A DNA stretch of 64,000 bases from Paenibacillus radicis (ex Gao et al. 2016) (GCF_014641555.1 NZ_BMHY01000001.1:1027678-1091677); one strand, 5' to 3'; positions 17,164 to 26,102 are shown, counted from the stretch's first letter. Program-made: numbers and translations. Notes: generated by a model from the sequence alone, not told the origin.

Positions 17164-17539
17164 AACGATGATGAAATCGAAGCTTCACCGCGCCACGGTA
17201 ACCGAGGCGAACTTGAATTATGTGGGAAGCATTACGATCGACGAGAATTTGATGGATGCAGCCGATATATGGGAAAATGAAAAGGTGCAGATCGTTAACA
17301 ACAACAATGGCGCGCGGTTTGAGACTTACGTCATTACCGGCGAACGAGGCTCCGGCGTTATTTGTCTGAATGGCGCAGCGGCCCGCCAAGTGCAGCCTGG
17401 GGACCAGGTGATCATTATTTCGTATGCTTCTATGAGCAATGAGGAAGCCCGCAGCCATAAGCCGATTGTTACGATTCTGGACAGCGACAACCGTCCGCTT
17501 AAAAGCTTGACTGAAGAAATTCACGCGACCATCCTTTAA
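17156..17539 (+). CDS. panD: Aspartate 1-decarboxylase
   Basis: PanD decarboxylates aspartate to beta-alanine for PanC. The 127-residue zymogen matches the B. subtilis length exactly and self-cleaves between Gly24 and Ser25 (YVGSITID) to form the pyruvoyl cofactor. The catalytic Lys9 ([14 protein letters not shown]) is present. The ATG at 17156, with a GGAGGTG site just before it, is clearly right; the frame is open further upstream but lacks a ribosome binding site. Confidence 0.97.
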   Translation: MYRTMMKSKLHRATVTEANLNYVGSITIDENLMDAADIWENEKVQIVNNNNGARFETYVITGERGSGVICLNGAAARQVQPGDQVIIISYASMSNEEARSHKPIVTILDSDNRPLKSLTEEIHATIL

Positions 17540-17616
17540 TACCTTGAAGCTGGCAAAACAGCTTAGTTCCAGCACTATGTAACGGCTGGCACCGGGTATG
17601 AAAAGCCCCCCCGAAA

Positions 17617-17649
17617 CAAAGAATGAGCATATCACTCCTCAATTCTTTG
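17617..17649 (+). other. Hairpin between panD and the TPR gene
   Basis: CAAAGAAT (17617-17624) pairs with ATTCTTTG (17642-17649), and GAG/CTC can extend it with a bulge. No T-run follows; it may be a processing site or a weak terminator. It lies 20 bases before the next start codon. Confidence 0.35.
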
Positions 17650-17668
17650 GTGAAGGCGGGATGCGACC

Positions 17669-18436
17669 ATGTTTCAACATCTATTCGATACGATGAACGA
17701 AATGCTCGATCAGCTCATCTGTAATTATCCGAATGCCGTAGGTGCGCAAAAGCTTCAGTATGAAGAGCAAATTCAAATGCTGAAGCAAATGAGCGATTCG
17801 CTCGTGGAACAATGGATCGATTTCGAGGAGAAGCTTTCCGGTTTGTTGGAATGGGATCAGAATACGACAGAAGCAGGCATTATGGCTGCTTCTGCAGCAA
17901 TCCCGGCGATGGCTGTCTATGCACAGCCGCTTGCCGTTGCCACTGTTGAAGCTGGCGTCGCTCCCGAAGCCGGGAATGCGAGCGACCAGCAGCTGTATGA
18001 CGCGGAGTTGAATATGGAGGTTCCGTACGAAACGGCGGAGCTGCTTTCCAAAGGACAAGGCTATTATAAACTTTTTATGTTTACCCACGCGGCATCACAA
18101 TTTCAAACGGCGGTTAGTCAAATCCCGGAATGCAATTTGGCGCGCTTATTCCTTGCGATGACTTATATGCATCTTCAAGAATGGAGCGAAGCGCAGCGGC
18201 ATTTCCAGCTGTTAGTTGCATTAACGGACTATCCCAAATGGCGTGCTTTAGGCTATAATGCCCTTGGGTGCATTCAAGCGGTTCACATGAACCTGGAGCA
18301 TGCAGAGCAATTTTTCTTGAAAGCTCACGAGACATGCCCAAGCTTTAAGGATTCGCTCACCAACTTGAAATGTTGTAAAGAAACGCCGCAGCAATTGTCT
18401 TTGTTTTTTGGAAGCACCGAGCTTTGCTGCTTGTGA
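17669..18436 (+). CDS. TPR-containing protein of unknown function
   Basis: This 255-residue soluble protein lies between panD and dinG. The first 65 residues form amphipathic, probably coiled helices (LDQLICNYPNAVGAQKLQYEEQIQMLKQM). Residues 75-105 are an alanine-rich low-complexity linker. Residues 120-245 contain at least two TPR-like repeats (YYKLFMFTHAASQFQTAVSQ; HMNLEHAEQFFLKAHETCPS). It ends with several cysteines (LKCCKET...ELCCL). I know no characterised homologue. It ends 18 bases before dinG and probably shares its transcript. Confidence 0.75.
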   Translation: MFQHLFDTMNEMLDQLICNYPNAVGAQKLQYEEQIQMLKQMSDSLVEQWIDFEEKLSGLLEWDQNTTEAGIMAASAAIPAMAVYAQPLAVATVEAGVAPEAGNASDQQLYDAELNMEVPYETAELLSKGQGYYKLFMFTHAASQFQTAVSQIPECNLARLFLAMTYMHLQEWSEAQRHFQLLVALTDYPKWRALGYNALGCIQAVHMNLEHAEQFFLKAHETCPSFKDSLTNLKCCKETPQQLSLFFGSTELCCL

Positions 18437-18453
18437 GGAGATCGGTCATTACA

Positions 18454-21330
18454 ATGAAATATGCAGTATTAGATCTGGAAACGACAGGGCATAGCATAAG
18501 CGATGAGATTCTACAAGTCGGACTCGTCATTGTCAATGACGAGCTCGACATTGTAGACAGCTTCAATTCATTCGTGCGCCCAACCATCGAAATACCTGCT
18601 TTTATAACACAGCTTACCGGCATAGATGCCGGGCTTGTAGCAGATGCGCCAGAACTGGATGAAGTTCTGATGCAATTGATTCCTTATTTGGACGATGCGG
18701 TATTGGTTGCCCATAACGTTAACTTTGACGCAGGTTTTCTTAATCAGGCATTGGACCGCTGCGGCTATCACACTTTTGCAGGCCGCAGATTGGACACCAT
18801 AGAACTGCTTCGCATTTTATATCCTTCCATTACGACGTACCAGCTTGGTGCGGTTTCTGAACTGTTTGGCATTACGCATGACCAGCATCACCGTGCTGAC
18901 AGCGATGCGATGGCCACGGCAAAGCTATTCGCCGAATCGGTTCGGAAACTGCGCCGATTGCCGCTGCTTACTTTGCAGCGGCTATCTTTTCTTGTAGACA
19001 ACGGCTCCGATTTGAGCTGGTTTATCGCCTTGACGCTTCAGCAAGCCGAGCAGCAGTCTGCTATTGATTTGAATGCGTATCAATACTTCAATCAGTTCGC
19101 TATGAAGGCTGGAGAATGGACGGAAGAACAGCCAGCTCGTACCGATTCTATTGAAGACGCGCTTAGCGATATGTCATTCGAGCAATATCTGGACAGCATT
19201 AAGCAGCGCTTTATTGAAAAGTTCCCGAACTACGAAGAGCGTGAAGCACAAACGACGATGTTCCACGAAGTATTCGAGTCCCTGCAAAGCGACCGTCATT
19301 TGCTGATCGAAGCAGGCACTGGAACAGGCAAATCATTGGGCTATTTAATTCCTTCCCTCTATTATGGCGTGAAGGAAGAGAAAAAAATCGTGGTCAGCAC
19401 GCATACCATCAACTTGCAGGAGCAGCTTCGCCATCGCGACATTCCTTTGCTGAAAGATGTGCTGCCGTTCGAATTCCGGGCTTCCATCTTCAAGGGCCGG
19501 GGCAACTATTTGTGTCTGCGGAAATTTGAAAGTAAAATTAATGCAAAGGATATGGCTGCTCCTGTGGATGACGCCATTACCGCATCGCAGATGGTAGTTT
19601 GGCTGGGGGAAACGGAAACGGGCGATCAGGAAGAGCTTAATTTCGGCGGCAAAGGCGCCGATTTCTGGTCGACGGTTGCAAGCGACGCAGATTCCTGTCT
19701 GAATCGCGCTTGTCCGTGGTTCAAACGATGTTACTATCATCGCGCCAAGCATGAGGCTAACATTGCCGACGTATGCATTACGAACCACTCCATGCTGTTT
19801 ACAGACGTGCAGGCCGATCATCGCTTGCTGCCGACCTATAATCATTTGATTATTGACGAAGCCCATCATGTCGAGGAAGTGGCAAGCAAGCATCTGGGTA
19901 TGCAGATCAATTATTTCTCTTTGTCTCATACGACGACACGTTTGTTTAAAGACGCCCGAACCGGACTGCTGCCTACTTTGCGTCATCGTCTTCAGCAGGA
20001 AGGGCATGAACGTTCCGAATCCTGGGCAGAAACGATTGATACGATTATTCCCGTATTCTCCGAAATTAAGGAGCATTGGGAGAAGCTGTTTGAGCTGATG
20101 TACAGCTTTGTCGGCACAACCGTAGAAGGCAATACGGAGAACGGTCAATCCGCTGTTTGCCGCCTGCGCGGTGACAGCTTGCCTTCAGGCTGGGAGGATA
20201 CCGTTACCGTTGAGGACAACGTTTCTTCGGAGATTAGCCGCGTGATTCGCTTGGCGGAGAAAATGAGCTCCGACATCAAAGATAAAATCGATGATACCGG
20301 CATTCAAGGCCTCGTCACCGATTTGAACGGCGCATTGCGTGATTTGACACGGATCAAGGACGATCTTAAGCAATTTATGAAGATCGATCAATCGACCGAT
20401 GTCTTCTGGATTGAGGCGAGTGCCCAGTACCGCTACAGATCCGTTCAATTATATGCGGTACCGATCGATGTGAGCCGCCAGCTTCAGCAATATTTCTTCA
20501 ATGTTAAAGATAGCATTGTCATGACGTCGGCCACTTTATCCGTGCAAAAATCGTTCCAGTATGCGGAGGAGCAGCTGGGGCTGGAAGGCTTTGAAGCGAG
20601 CAACCGGCTCAAAACGGTTCAGCTGCCATCGCCGTTCAACTACCGGCAGCAGGCGCTAGTTATGATCCCGCGTAATTTCCCGACGATGAAAGGCGCCTCC
20701 GGCGATCCTCAATTTGTCTCGATGCTCGTACAATCGCTAGCGGAGACGGCGATCGAGACGAAAGGCAGAATGCTCGTCTTGTTCACTTCTTATCGAATGC
20801 TCAAGCAAACCTATGAGCCGTTGAAGGAAGCATTGACCGGCAAAGGCATTCAGGTCATTGGCCAAGGAATTGACAGCGGCAACCGGACCAAGCTGACAAG
20901 GAGATTTACCCAGCAGCCGGAATCGGTGCTGCTCGGCACAAGCAGCTTCTGGGAGGGCGTAGACATTCCAGGGGATGCGCTAACATGTCTAGCGATCGTC
21001 AGACTGCCGTTCCAGCCGCCGAATCATCCACTTGTTGAGGCGAAGTCGGAGCTGCTGCAAAAGCAGAAGCTGAATCCGTTCATGAAGCTGTCCATTCCGC
21101 AGGCGGTCATTCGTTTCAAGCAAGGCTTTGGCCGGCTGGTGCGCACAGCAAAGGACAAAGGTATCGTTATTTTATACGATACTAGAGTTATCGACACTTA
21201 TTACGGCAAGCATTTTCTATATTCGCTTCCTGGCCCGAAAATCGAAACGATGCATACCGATTTGATGGTGCCAAGAATTCGGGAATGGCTGGCCGGATCC
21301 GAAGCTGAGATGGAAGGAGCAAGCAAATGA
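18454..21330 (+). CDS. dinG: DinG-family helicase with N-terminal DEDDh exonuclease domain
   Basis: This 958-residue protein joins an epsilon-like 3'-5' exonuclease domain (about 1-165: LDLETTG, HNVNFDAGFL and HHRADSDAMAT supply the DEDDh residues) to an XPD/DinG-type superfamily 2 helicase. The helicase has Walker A GTGTGKS near 288 and the DEAH box IIDEAHH near 467. Four cysteines (C354, C415, C420, C426) have the C-x4-C-x5-C spacing of the E. coli DinG iron-sulfur cluster. The start at 18454 follows GAGGAG. rex overlaps its stop by four bases. Confidence 0.93.
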   Translation: MKYAVLDLETTGHSISDEILQVGLVIVNDELDIVDSFNSFVRPTIEIPAFITQLTGIDAGLVADAPELDEVLMQLIPYLDDAVLVAHNVNFDAGFLNQALDRCGYHTFAGRRLDTIELLRILYPSITTYQLGAVSELFGITHDQHHRADSDAMATAKLFAESVRKLRRLPLLTLQRLSFLVDNGSDLSWFIALTLQQAEQQSAIDLNAYQYFNQFAMKAGEWTEEQPARTDSIEDALSDMSFEQYLDSIKQRFIEKFPNYEEREAQTTMFHEVFESLQSDRHLLIEAGTGTGKSLGYLIPSLYYGVKEEKKIVVSTHTINLQEQLRHRDIPLLKDVLPFEFRASIFKGRGNYLCLRKFESKINAKDMAAPVDDAITASQMVVWLGETETGDQEELNFGGKGADFWSTVASDADSCLNRACPWFKRCYYHRAKHEANIADVCITNHSMLFTDVQADHRLLPTYNHLIIDEAHHVEEVASKHLGMQINYFSLSHTTTRLFKDARTGLLPTLRHRLQQEGHERSESWAETIDTIIPVFSEIKEHWEKLFELMYSFVGTTVEGNTENGQSAVCRLRGDSLPSGWEDTVTVEDNVSSEISRVIRLAEKMSSDIKDKIDDTGIQGLVTDLNGALRDLTRIKDDLKQFMKIDQSTDVFWIEASAQYRYRSVQLYAVPIDVSRQLQQYFFNVKDSIVMTSATLSVQKSFQYAEEQLGLEGFEASNRLKTVQLPSPFNYRQQALVMIPRNFPTMKGASGDPQFVSMLVQSLAETAIETKGRMLVLFTSYRMLKQTYEPLKEALTGKGIQVIGQGIDSGNRTKLTRRFTQQPESVLLGTSSFWEGVDIPGDALTCLAIVRLPFQPPNHPLVEAKSELLQKQKLNPFMKLSIPQAVIRFKQGFGRLVRTAKDKGIVILYDTRVIDTYYGKHFLYSLPGPKIETMHTDLMVPRIREWLAGSEAEMEGASK

Positions 21331-21983
21331 AGCACACGAAAATATCGGAAGCGGTCGTTCGAAGGCTGCCGATCTATTTGCAGGTGCTGAAAGAGCTTCA
21401 GCACCGGGAAATCCAAACGATTTCCTCGCAGGATCTAGGTCTGAAGCTCGATTTGAATCCTGCGCAAATACGTAAGGATTTAGCTTACTTCGGCGATTTT
21501 GGCCGCAAGGGTATCGGCTATGACGTTTCCTATCTGATGGACAAAATCAATCAAATTTTAAAGCTGGACCAAGTGATTAATGTCGCACTTGTCGGAGCGG
21601 GCAACTTGGGCCACGCTCTATGCAATTATAATAAATATTCGAAAGACAACATGAAGATCGTCGCTGTCTTCGATGCCCATCCGAGCAAAATCGGGAGTCA
21701 AATTAACAATTTATCGGTGCTCCCGATGCATGAGCTCAAGGCGACAGTCAAGCAGCTTGGCATCCGAATCGGTATCATTACCGTACCGGCTTTCGAAGCG
21801 CAAAACGTAGCCAATCTGTTTGTAGAGGCAGGCGTCGAAGGGATATTGAATTTTGCACCCGCTATTCTAAAAGTGCCGGATGAGGTTCGAATTCATCATG
21901 CCGATTTCACGCAAGAGCTGTTAAGCCTTGCTTATTATTTGGAACGAGAGAGGAACGGGAACGATGAGTCAAATTTGGATTGA
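21327..21983 (+). CDS. rex: Redox-sensing transcriptional repressor Rex
   Basis: Rex senses the NADH/NAD+ ratio and represses respiratory and fermentation genes. The 218-residue protein has an N-terminal winged helix (KISEAVVRRLPIYLQVL; DLGLKLDLNPAQIRKDLAYFG) and a C-terminal Rossmann domain with VALVGAGNLGHALCNY. It overlaps dinG by four bases, and the downstream deaminase gene starts 20 bases before its stop. ackA, a fermentation gene of the type Rex often controls, and qcrABC are both in this window. Confidence 0.96.
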   Translation: MKHTKISEAVVRRLPIYLQVLKELQHREIQTISSQDLGLKLDLNPAQIRKDLAYFGDFGRKGIGYDVSYLMDKINQILKLDQVINVALVGAGNLGHALCNYNKYSKDNMKIVAVFDAHPSKIGSQINNLSVLPMHELKATVKQLGIRIGIITVPAFEAQNVANLFVEAGVEGILNFAPAILKVPDEVRIHHADFTQELLSLAYYLERERNGNDESNLD

Positions 21984-23271
21984 AAACGGATTGTTTATTC
22001 CGATGAACGATAGCGCCTTGCAATTTCGCGGTCATATGGTCGTAACGGATGACCGGATCTCCTATATCGGTGCAGATGCTCCTAACCCGGCCGAGCTGTC
22101 CCCGAACGCCGAGCGAATCGACGGCAGCAAGCTGGCCTTCATGCCGGGCCTTATCAATACGCACGGCCATGCAGCGATGACGCTGCTTCGCGGTTTTTCC
22201 GACGATCAGAATCTGCAGGTATGGCTGGAGCAAAAGATGTGGCCGATGGAAGCCAAATATGTCGACAAAGATACCCGTGCGGGAAGCGCGCTTGCCATTG
22301 TTGAGATGCTGAAGAGCGGAACAACGGCTTTCGTCGATATGTATGACCGGATGGATCAAGTTGCGCAAATGGTGGAGCAATCGGGCATCCGCGGCGTTTT
22401 GACGCGAGGCGTTATTGGCCTGTGTCCGGAAGACGTTCAGCAAGCGAAGCTGGCAGAAGCGATCGCTTTCGCGCGTGACTGGAACGGCAAAGCAGACGGC
22501 CGGATTACGACGATGATCTCGCCGCATGCTCCATATACTTGTCCTCCAGCATACATTGAGAAATTTGTTCAAGCGGCGCATGATTACGACCTTCCGCTAC
22601 ATACGCACATGTCGGAGACGATTGCGGAAGTTGAGCAAAACGTACGCGAGTATGGCTTGCGTCCGGTTGAACATCTGGACAAGCTGGGCTTCTTTTCCCG
22701 TCCTTCGCTTGTAGCACATGCTGTACATTTGACGGATGACGAGATCGCTTTGCTCGCCGACCGCAACGTTGCAGTATCCCATAACCCTGTGAGCAACCTG
22801 AAGCTGGCGAGCGGCGTGGCGCGTGTGCCGGAGCTTCTCCGCGCAGGTGTAACCGTATCGCTTGGAACCGATAGCGTGGCGAGCAACAACAATTTGGATT
22901 TGTTCAAAGAGATCAAGTTCGCTGCTTTGCTGCATAAAGGAGTAAGCGGAGATCCGACGGTCATTCCGGCAATCGAGGCTTTGCGCATGGGTACCGTATA
23001 CGGCGCGAAATCGATCTGGCAGGAAGGTCAGCTTGGCGCTTTGTCCGAAGGGATGAAGGCGGATTTCATCGCCATCGATTTGGAGCAGCCGCATTTCTAT
23101 CCACAGACTGACATTGTCTCTCACCTTGTATACAGCGGCTCTGGCCGCGATGTGAAGCATGTATGGGTCGATGGACGCCAAGTTGTTAAAGATGGTCAAT
23201 GCACACAATTGGACGAGGAAAAAATTCGCTACGAGGCGGCAGCCAGCTTTGAGCGGCTGCTGAATGGATAG
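21964..23271 (+). CDS. mtaD: 5-methylthioadenosine/S-adenosylhomocysteine deaminase
   Basis: This 435-residue metal-dependent amidohydrolase should deaminate MTA and/or SAH to the inosine forms. It has the N-terminal zinc motif NTHGHAAMTLLRG, H in HTHMSETIAEVEQN, the HAVHL block and GTDSVASNNNLDLFKEIKFAALL. The start at 21964 has GAGAGGAACGG ahead and overlaps rex by 20 bases. It complements the methionine-salvage genes later in the window, though deamination is a different fate for MTA from hydrolysis by a nucleosidase. Confidence 0.9.
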   Translation: MSQIWIENGLFIPMNDSALQFRGHMVVTDDRISYIGADAPNPAELSPNAERIDGSKLAFMPGLINTHGHAAMTLLRGFSDDQNLQVWLEQKMWPMEAKYVDKDTRAGSALAIVEMLKSGTTAFVDMYDRMDQVAQMVEQSGIRGVLTRGVIGLCPEDVQQAKLAEAIAFARDWNGKADGRITTMISPHAPYTCPPAYIEKFVQAAHDYDLPLHTHMSETIAEVEQNVREYGLRPVEHLDKLGFFSRPSLVAHAVHLTDDEIALLADRNVAVSHNPVSNLKLASGVARVPELLRAGVTVSLGTDSVASNNNLDLFKEIKFAALLHKGVSGDPTVIPAIEALRMGTVYGAKSIWQEGQLGALSEGMKADFIAIDLEQPHFYPQTDIVSHLVYSGSGRDVKHVWVDGRQVVKDGQCTQLDEEKIRYEAAASFERLLNG

Positions 23272-23868
23272 ATGAGAGCTGTAACGAAAAAGCGCAAGCC
23301 GATTATGTCGGCCAAGCGTTGGCTGACCCTCTCCATTCTCCTCGTCATTGCCTTGCTTGCAGCTGTATTTATTTATTATCGTTCCGTACAGCTTCCGTAC
23401 TGGTCGCAAGAAGCTTCTATCCGCAATGAGGCGGTCGAAGCCGCGCAGTTGAAGAGTGTAACGAAAGCAACGAAGCATGTATGGGATCGTGCGTATTGGA
23501 TCGTCGAAGGGACTGACGAATCGGATACCGATGTGTATGTGTGGATAGCGGCCAAAGAAAAGCCAGATGCGAATGCAGAGACTGGCAACGAAGCAACAAG
23601 CGATACGACTAATGCAAATACAATACCGCCGCTAATTATTAAAGCCTCAGAAGCGGCAAGCAAAGACGCTATTCGTGAAAGCTTTCTGCAGGCCAAGCCG
23701 GATGCCGAGATCAAGCGGTTGCAGCCGGGTATGCTGAATGGCGAGCCCGTCTGGGAGATTTACTTTTCCCGTGAGGAGCATACAACGAAATACTACTATG
23801 AATTTTACTCATTCCGTGACGGATCATTCATAACGGAATACCGATTGCCAGCGCGGATTTCCGCCTAG
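23272..23868 (+). CDS. YpmB-like membrane-anchored protein (DUF5590)
   Basis: This 198-residue protein has a basic N-terminus, one transmembrane helix (about 17-38) and an extracytoplasmic domain with PepSY/DUF5590-like character (two related alpha/beta units around WDRAYWIVEG and EPVWEIYFSREE). B. subtilis ypmB lies just downstream of dinG, which supports the assignment. A Thr/Asn/Glu-rich insert (about 100-122) separates the two units. The start codon follows directly on the stop of the deaminase gene. Confidence 0.75.
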   Translation: MRAVTKKRKPIMSAKRWLTLSILLVIALLAAVFIYYRSVQLPYWSQEASIRNEAVEAAQLKSVTKATKHVWDRAYWIVEGTDESDTDVYVWIAAKEKPDANAETGNEATSDTTNANTIPPLIIKASEAASKDAIRESFLQAKPDAEIKRLQPGMLNGEPVWEIYFSREEHTTKYYYEFYSFRDGSFITEYRLPARISA

Positions 23869-23913
23869 CAGGGTCTGTTTCCTGTTTTTACACCCCCTAA
23901 TCAACGCTAATCC

Positions 23914-23956
23914 ATGATATACTTTCGTATAGCAGAAATGATATACGTGTCGTATA
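23914..23956. promoter_or_regulatory. Tandem palindromic repeats upstream of the FtsH-like operon
   Basis: ATGATATAC-N3-CGTATA (23914-23931) is repeated as ATGATATAC-N4-CGTATA (23938-23956), a 24-base direct repeat. Each copy is itself an inverted repeat (TATAC...GTATA). The pair lies 30-70 bases before the TTG start at 23986 and could be a two-site operator. TATACT at 23917-23922 may double as an extended -10. Confidence 0.4.
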
Positions 23957-23985
23957 ACATATAGCGTTGGAAGGGGGATTTTTCA

Positions 23986-24531
23986 TTGTTGCAAAAAATT
24001 AAAATCATTCCCGTGCTGCTTACTGCCGCGGCTACTGCACTTGTCTTGTTTGGCGGATGGCTGCTCTATAATAAAGTTGCGCTAGAGGCGCCTTTGGACA
24101 AAGCAGTTAAAGGTGTACCAGGCATTGCATCGGCGCAAGCTCCTGTTATTGACCGGGACCGCATATCGATCTCGTTGACGCTTAAACCAGATGCCAGTCT
24201 GAAGCAGGTTTATGATGCCATTCAGGAAAATGGAAAAGACGTAATCGGCAGCAAAGAGCTGAAGTTGAATATAGATAATGCGAAATCAAGTGATAAGCTG
24301 GACAAACTATGGTCGACCGTTCTATTTGACGTCGCACAGGCGATGGAGACGAAGGCCTATTCGGATATCCCGAAAGCGATGGACCGGATTTCCCAGGAGC
24401 ATGCAGGCATCACTTCGAATACAGAAATGGACGACAATAACGTCTATATTACGATTATAGACGGTACAAATCGCAAGTATATCGTATTGCCTCGCACGCC
24501 AGTGATGCTGGAGGTGTCCGCTCATGCGTAA
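23986..24531 (+). CDS. Membrane-anchored extracytoplasmic protein paired with an FtsH-like protease
   Basis: This 181-residue protein is not one I recognise. It has one N-terminal transmembrane helix (about residues 7-28) and an extracytoplasmic region of about 150 residues. That region has two beta-rich segments (DRDRISISLTLKP; NNVYITIIDGTNRKYIVLP) flanking a helical middle. The start is TTG at 23986 behind a strong GGAAGGGGG site. It overlaps the FtsH-like gene by eight bases, so the two products are made together. The simplest guess is that it supplies the extracytoplasmic part missing from the protease; this is inference. Confidence 0.75.
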   Translation: MLQKIKIIPVLLTAAATALVLFGGWLLYNKVALEAPLDKAVKGVPGIASAQAPVIDRDRISISLTLKPDASLKQVYDAIQENGKDVIGSKELKLNIDNAKSSDKLDKLWSTVLFDVAQAMETKAYSDIPKAMDRISQEHAGITSNTEMDDNNVYITIIDGTNRKYIVLPRTPVMLEVSAHA

Positions 24532-26020
24532 GTATTGGCTGGAGCTGGTTATTGGCTTTGTACCTGTGCTGTTGGTGTTCTTGATTGTTGCAGGTGTTAA
24601 TGTAATGCCATTCTTGCTGCTCGCCGCTTTGGCCGCGGGCGTTGCGTTTGCTTATCGAGGGCGAGGCCGTATGGCTGCCGCACAGGGCGGCAAGCAAAGA
24701 ATGGATCTCTCCAAGTCCACGATGAGCTTTGAACAGATCGGCGGGCAGGAGCGCGCCAAATCGGAGCTGATCGAGGCGCTTGACTTTCTGGTCAAGCATG
24801 AAGAAATCAAGAAGCTTGGCATTCGTCCGATGAAGGGCATATTGCTGACCGGTCCTCCCGGAACAGGTAAGACGCTGCTGGCGAAAGCGGCGGCTACTTA
24901 TACGGATTCCATCTACCTGGCTGCTTCCGGCAGTGAATTTGTCGAGATGTACGTAGGTGTCGGCGCTGGCCGTATCCGCGATATGTTCAAGGAAGCGCGT
25001 CAAAAGGCGAAAAAAGCCGGCAAAAGCAATGCCGTTATTTTTATCGATGAGATTGATGTTATTGGCGGGAAACGCGATGGCGGGCAGCACCGTGAATATG
25101 ACCAGACGCTGAATCAGCTGTTAACGGAAATGGACGGCATTCGTTCGGATGAAGCGCCGCGAATTTTAATTATCGCTGCAACGAACCGCAAGGAAATGCT
25201 CGACAGCGCTTTGCTTCGTCCGGGCCGCTTCGACCGCCATATCGGCGTAGAGCTGCCGGATAAGAAGGGCCGGCTTCACATTCTGAAGCTGCATGCAGCG
25301 AACAAGCCGCTGGATCCGGCTGTTGATTTGGAGCGGATCGCTTCCGAATCATTCGGTTTTTCCGGTGCGCAGCTGGAGAGCGTCATGAATGAAGGCGCGA
25401 TCTATGCGATGCGCGAAGACAGCGCGCTTATTAGCGAGCAGCATTTGGCGATGGCGATTGATAAGGTAATGATGGGCGAGAAGACCGACCGCGAAGCGAC
25501 AAAAGAAGAGCGTGAGCGTGTCGCCCTGCATGAACTGGGACATGCCATTGCGGCGGAGCTTGTACGGCCGGGCAGTGTATCCCAAGTGGCATTGTCGCCG
25601 CGTGGACAGGCGCTTGGTTATGTGCGGCATAATCCGCAGCAGGATAAATATTTGTATACGCGAGAGTTTTTGGACAGCCAGATTATGATCGCTCTTGGCG
25701 GGGCAGCCGCAGAAGAAATTTTTTACGGCGGTCGTAGTACGGGCTCACGCAATGATTTCGAGCAGGCTATGGGAATCGTGCGGACGCTTGTGGAATCGGG
25801 TTTGACTGAGCTAGGTATCATTGATGCGCAAATGATGACGCCGGAAAGCTGGGCGAAAGTGAACCGTTCGATCTTAGATGAGTTGATGGCCCGGACGAAG
25901 GACATGCTAACGGCAAAACGGCAGGTTTTCGTTGATGCGCTGGATGTGGTCATACGTGAAGAAACGATAAGCGGTGACGATTTCCGCAGCTTGCTCACCA
26001 AACTGTCGCAAAGCGCGTAA
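24524..26020 (+). CDS. FtsH-type AAA+ zinc metalloprotease lacking the extracytoplasmic domain
   Basis: This 498-residue protein has two adjacent N-terminal membrane helices (about 5-24 and 28-44) joined by only a few residues, an AAA+ domain, and an M41 protease domain. Visible motifs are Walker A GPPGTGKT (110-117), pore loop FVEMYVGVGA, Walker B FIDEID, arginine fingers RPGRFDRH, zinc site HELGH (336-340) and the likely third ligand D411 in SRNDFEQA. Canonical FtsH has about 70-100 extracytoplasmic residues between its helices and is about 600-700 residues long. This is probably a second, specialised paralogue rather than the housekeeping FtsH. A terminator follows. Confidence 0.9.
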   Translation: MRKYWLELVIGFVPVLLVFLIVAGVNVMPFLLLAALAAGVAFAYRGRGRMAAAQGGKQRMDLSKSTMSFEQIGGQERAKSELIEALDFLVKHEEIKKLGIRPMKGILLTGPPGTGKTLLAKAAATYTDSIYLAASGSEFVEMYVGVGAGRIRDMFKEARQKAKKAGKSNAVIFIDEIDVIGGKRDGGQHREYDQTLNQLLTEMDGIRSDEAPRILIIAATNRKEMLDSALLRPGRFDRHIGVELPDKKGRLHILKLHAANKPLDPAVDLERIASESFGFSGAQLESVMNEGAIYAMREDSALISEQHLAMAIDKVMMGEKTDREATKEERERVALHELGHAIAAELVRPGSVSQVALSPRGQALGYVRHNPQQDKYLYTREFLDSQIMIALGGAAAEEIFYGGRSTGSRNDFEQAMGIVRTLVESGLTELGIIDAQMMTPESWAKVNRSILDELMARTKDMLTAKRQVFVDALDVVIREETISGDDFRSLLTKLSQSA

Positions 26021-26036
26021 CTATTTTCAACAATTT

Positions 26037-26068
26037 GAAGGCAGACGCCCCGTCTGCCTTCTTTTTTT
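26037..26068 (+). terminator. Terminator after the FtsH-like gene
   Basis: GAAGGCAGAC (26037-26046) pairs perfectly with GTCTGCCTTC (26052-26061) around a five-base loop, followed by seven T residues. Confidence 0.9.
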
Positions 26069-26080
26069 ACTAAAATTCGT

Positions 26081-26086
26081 TATAAT
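26081..26086 (+). promoter_or_regulatory. Consensus -10 box before the dehydrogenase/ackA operon
   Basis: A perfect TATAAT lies just after the terminator and about 105 bases before the dehydrogenase ATG. The matching -35 would fall on the T-rich terminator tail and is weak. Transcription would start near 26093. Confidence 0.45.
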
Positions 26087-26102
26087 GAAAGGTGGCATAC
26101 AT

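Noticed and set aside
18424..18453. Longer N-terminus for DinG from a TTG codon
   Set aside because: It would overlap the TPR gene and add residues not seen before the exonuclease fold; GAGGAG fits the ATG at 18454.
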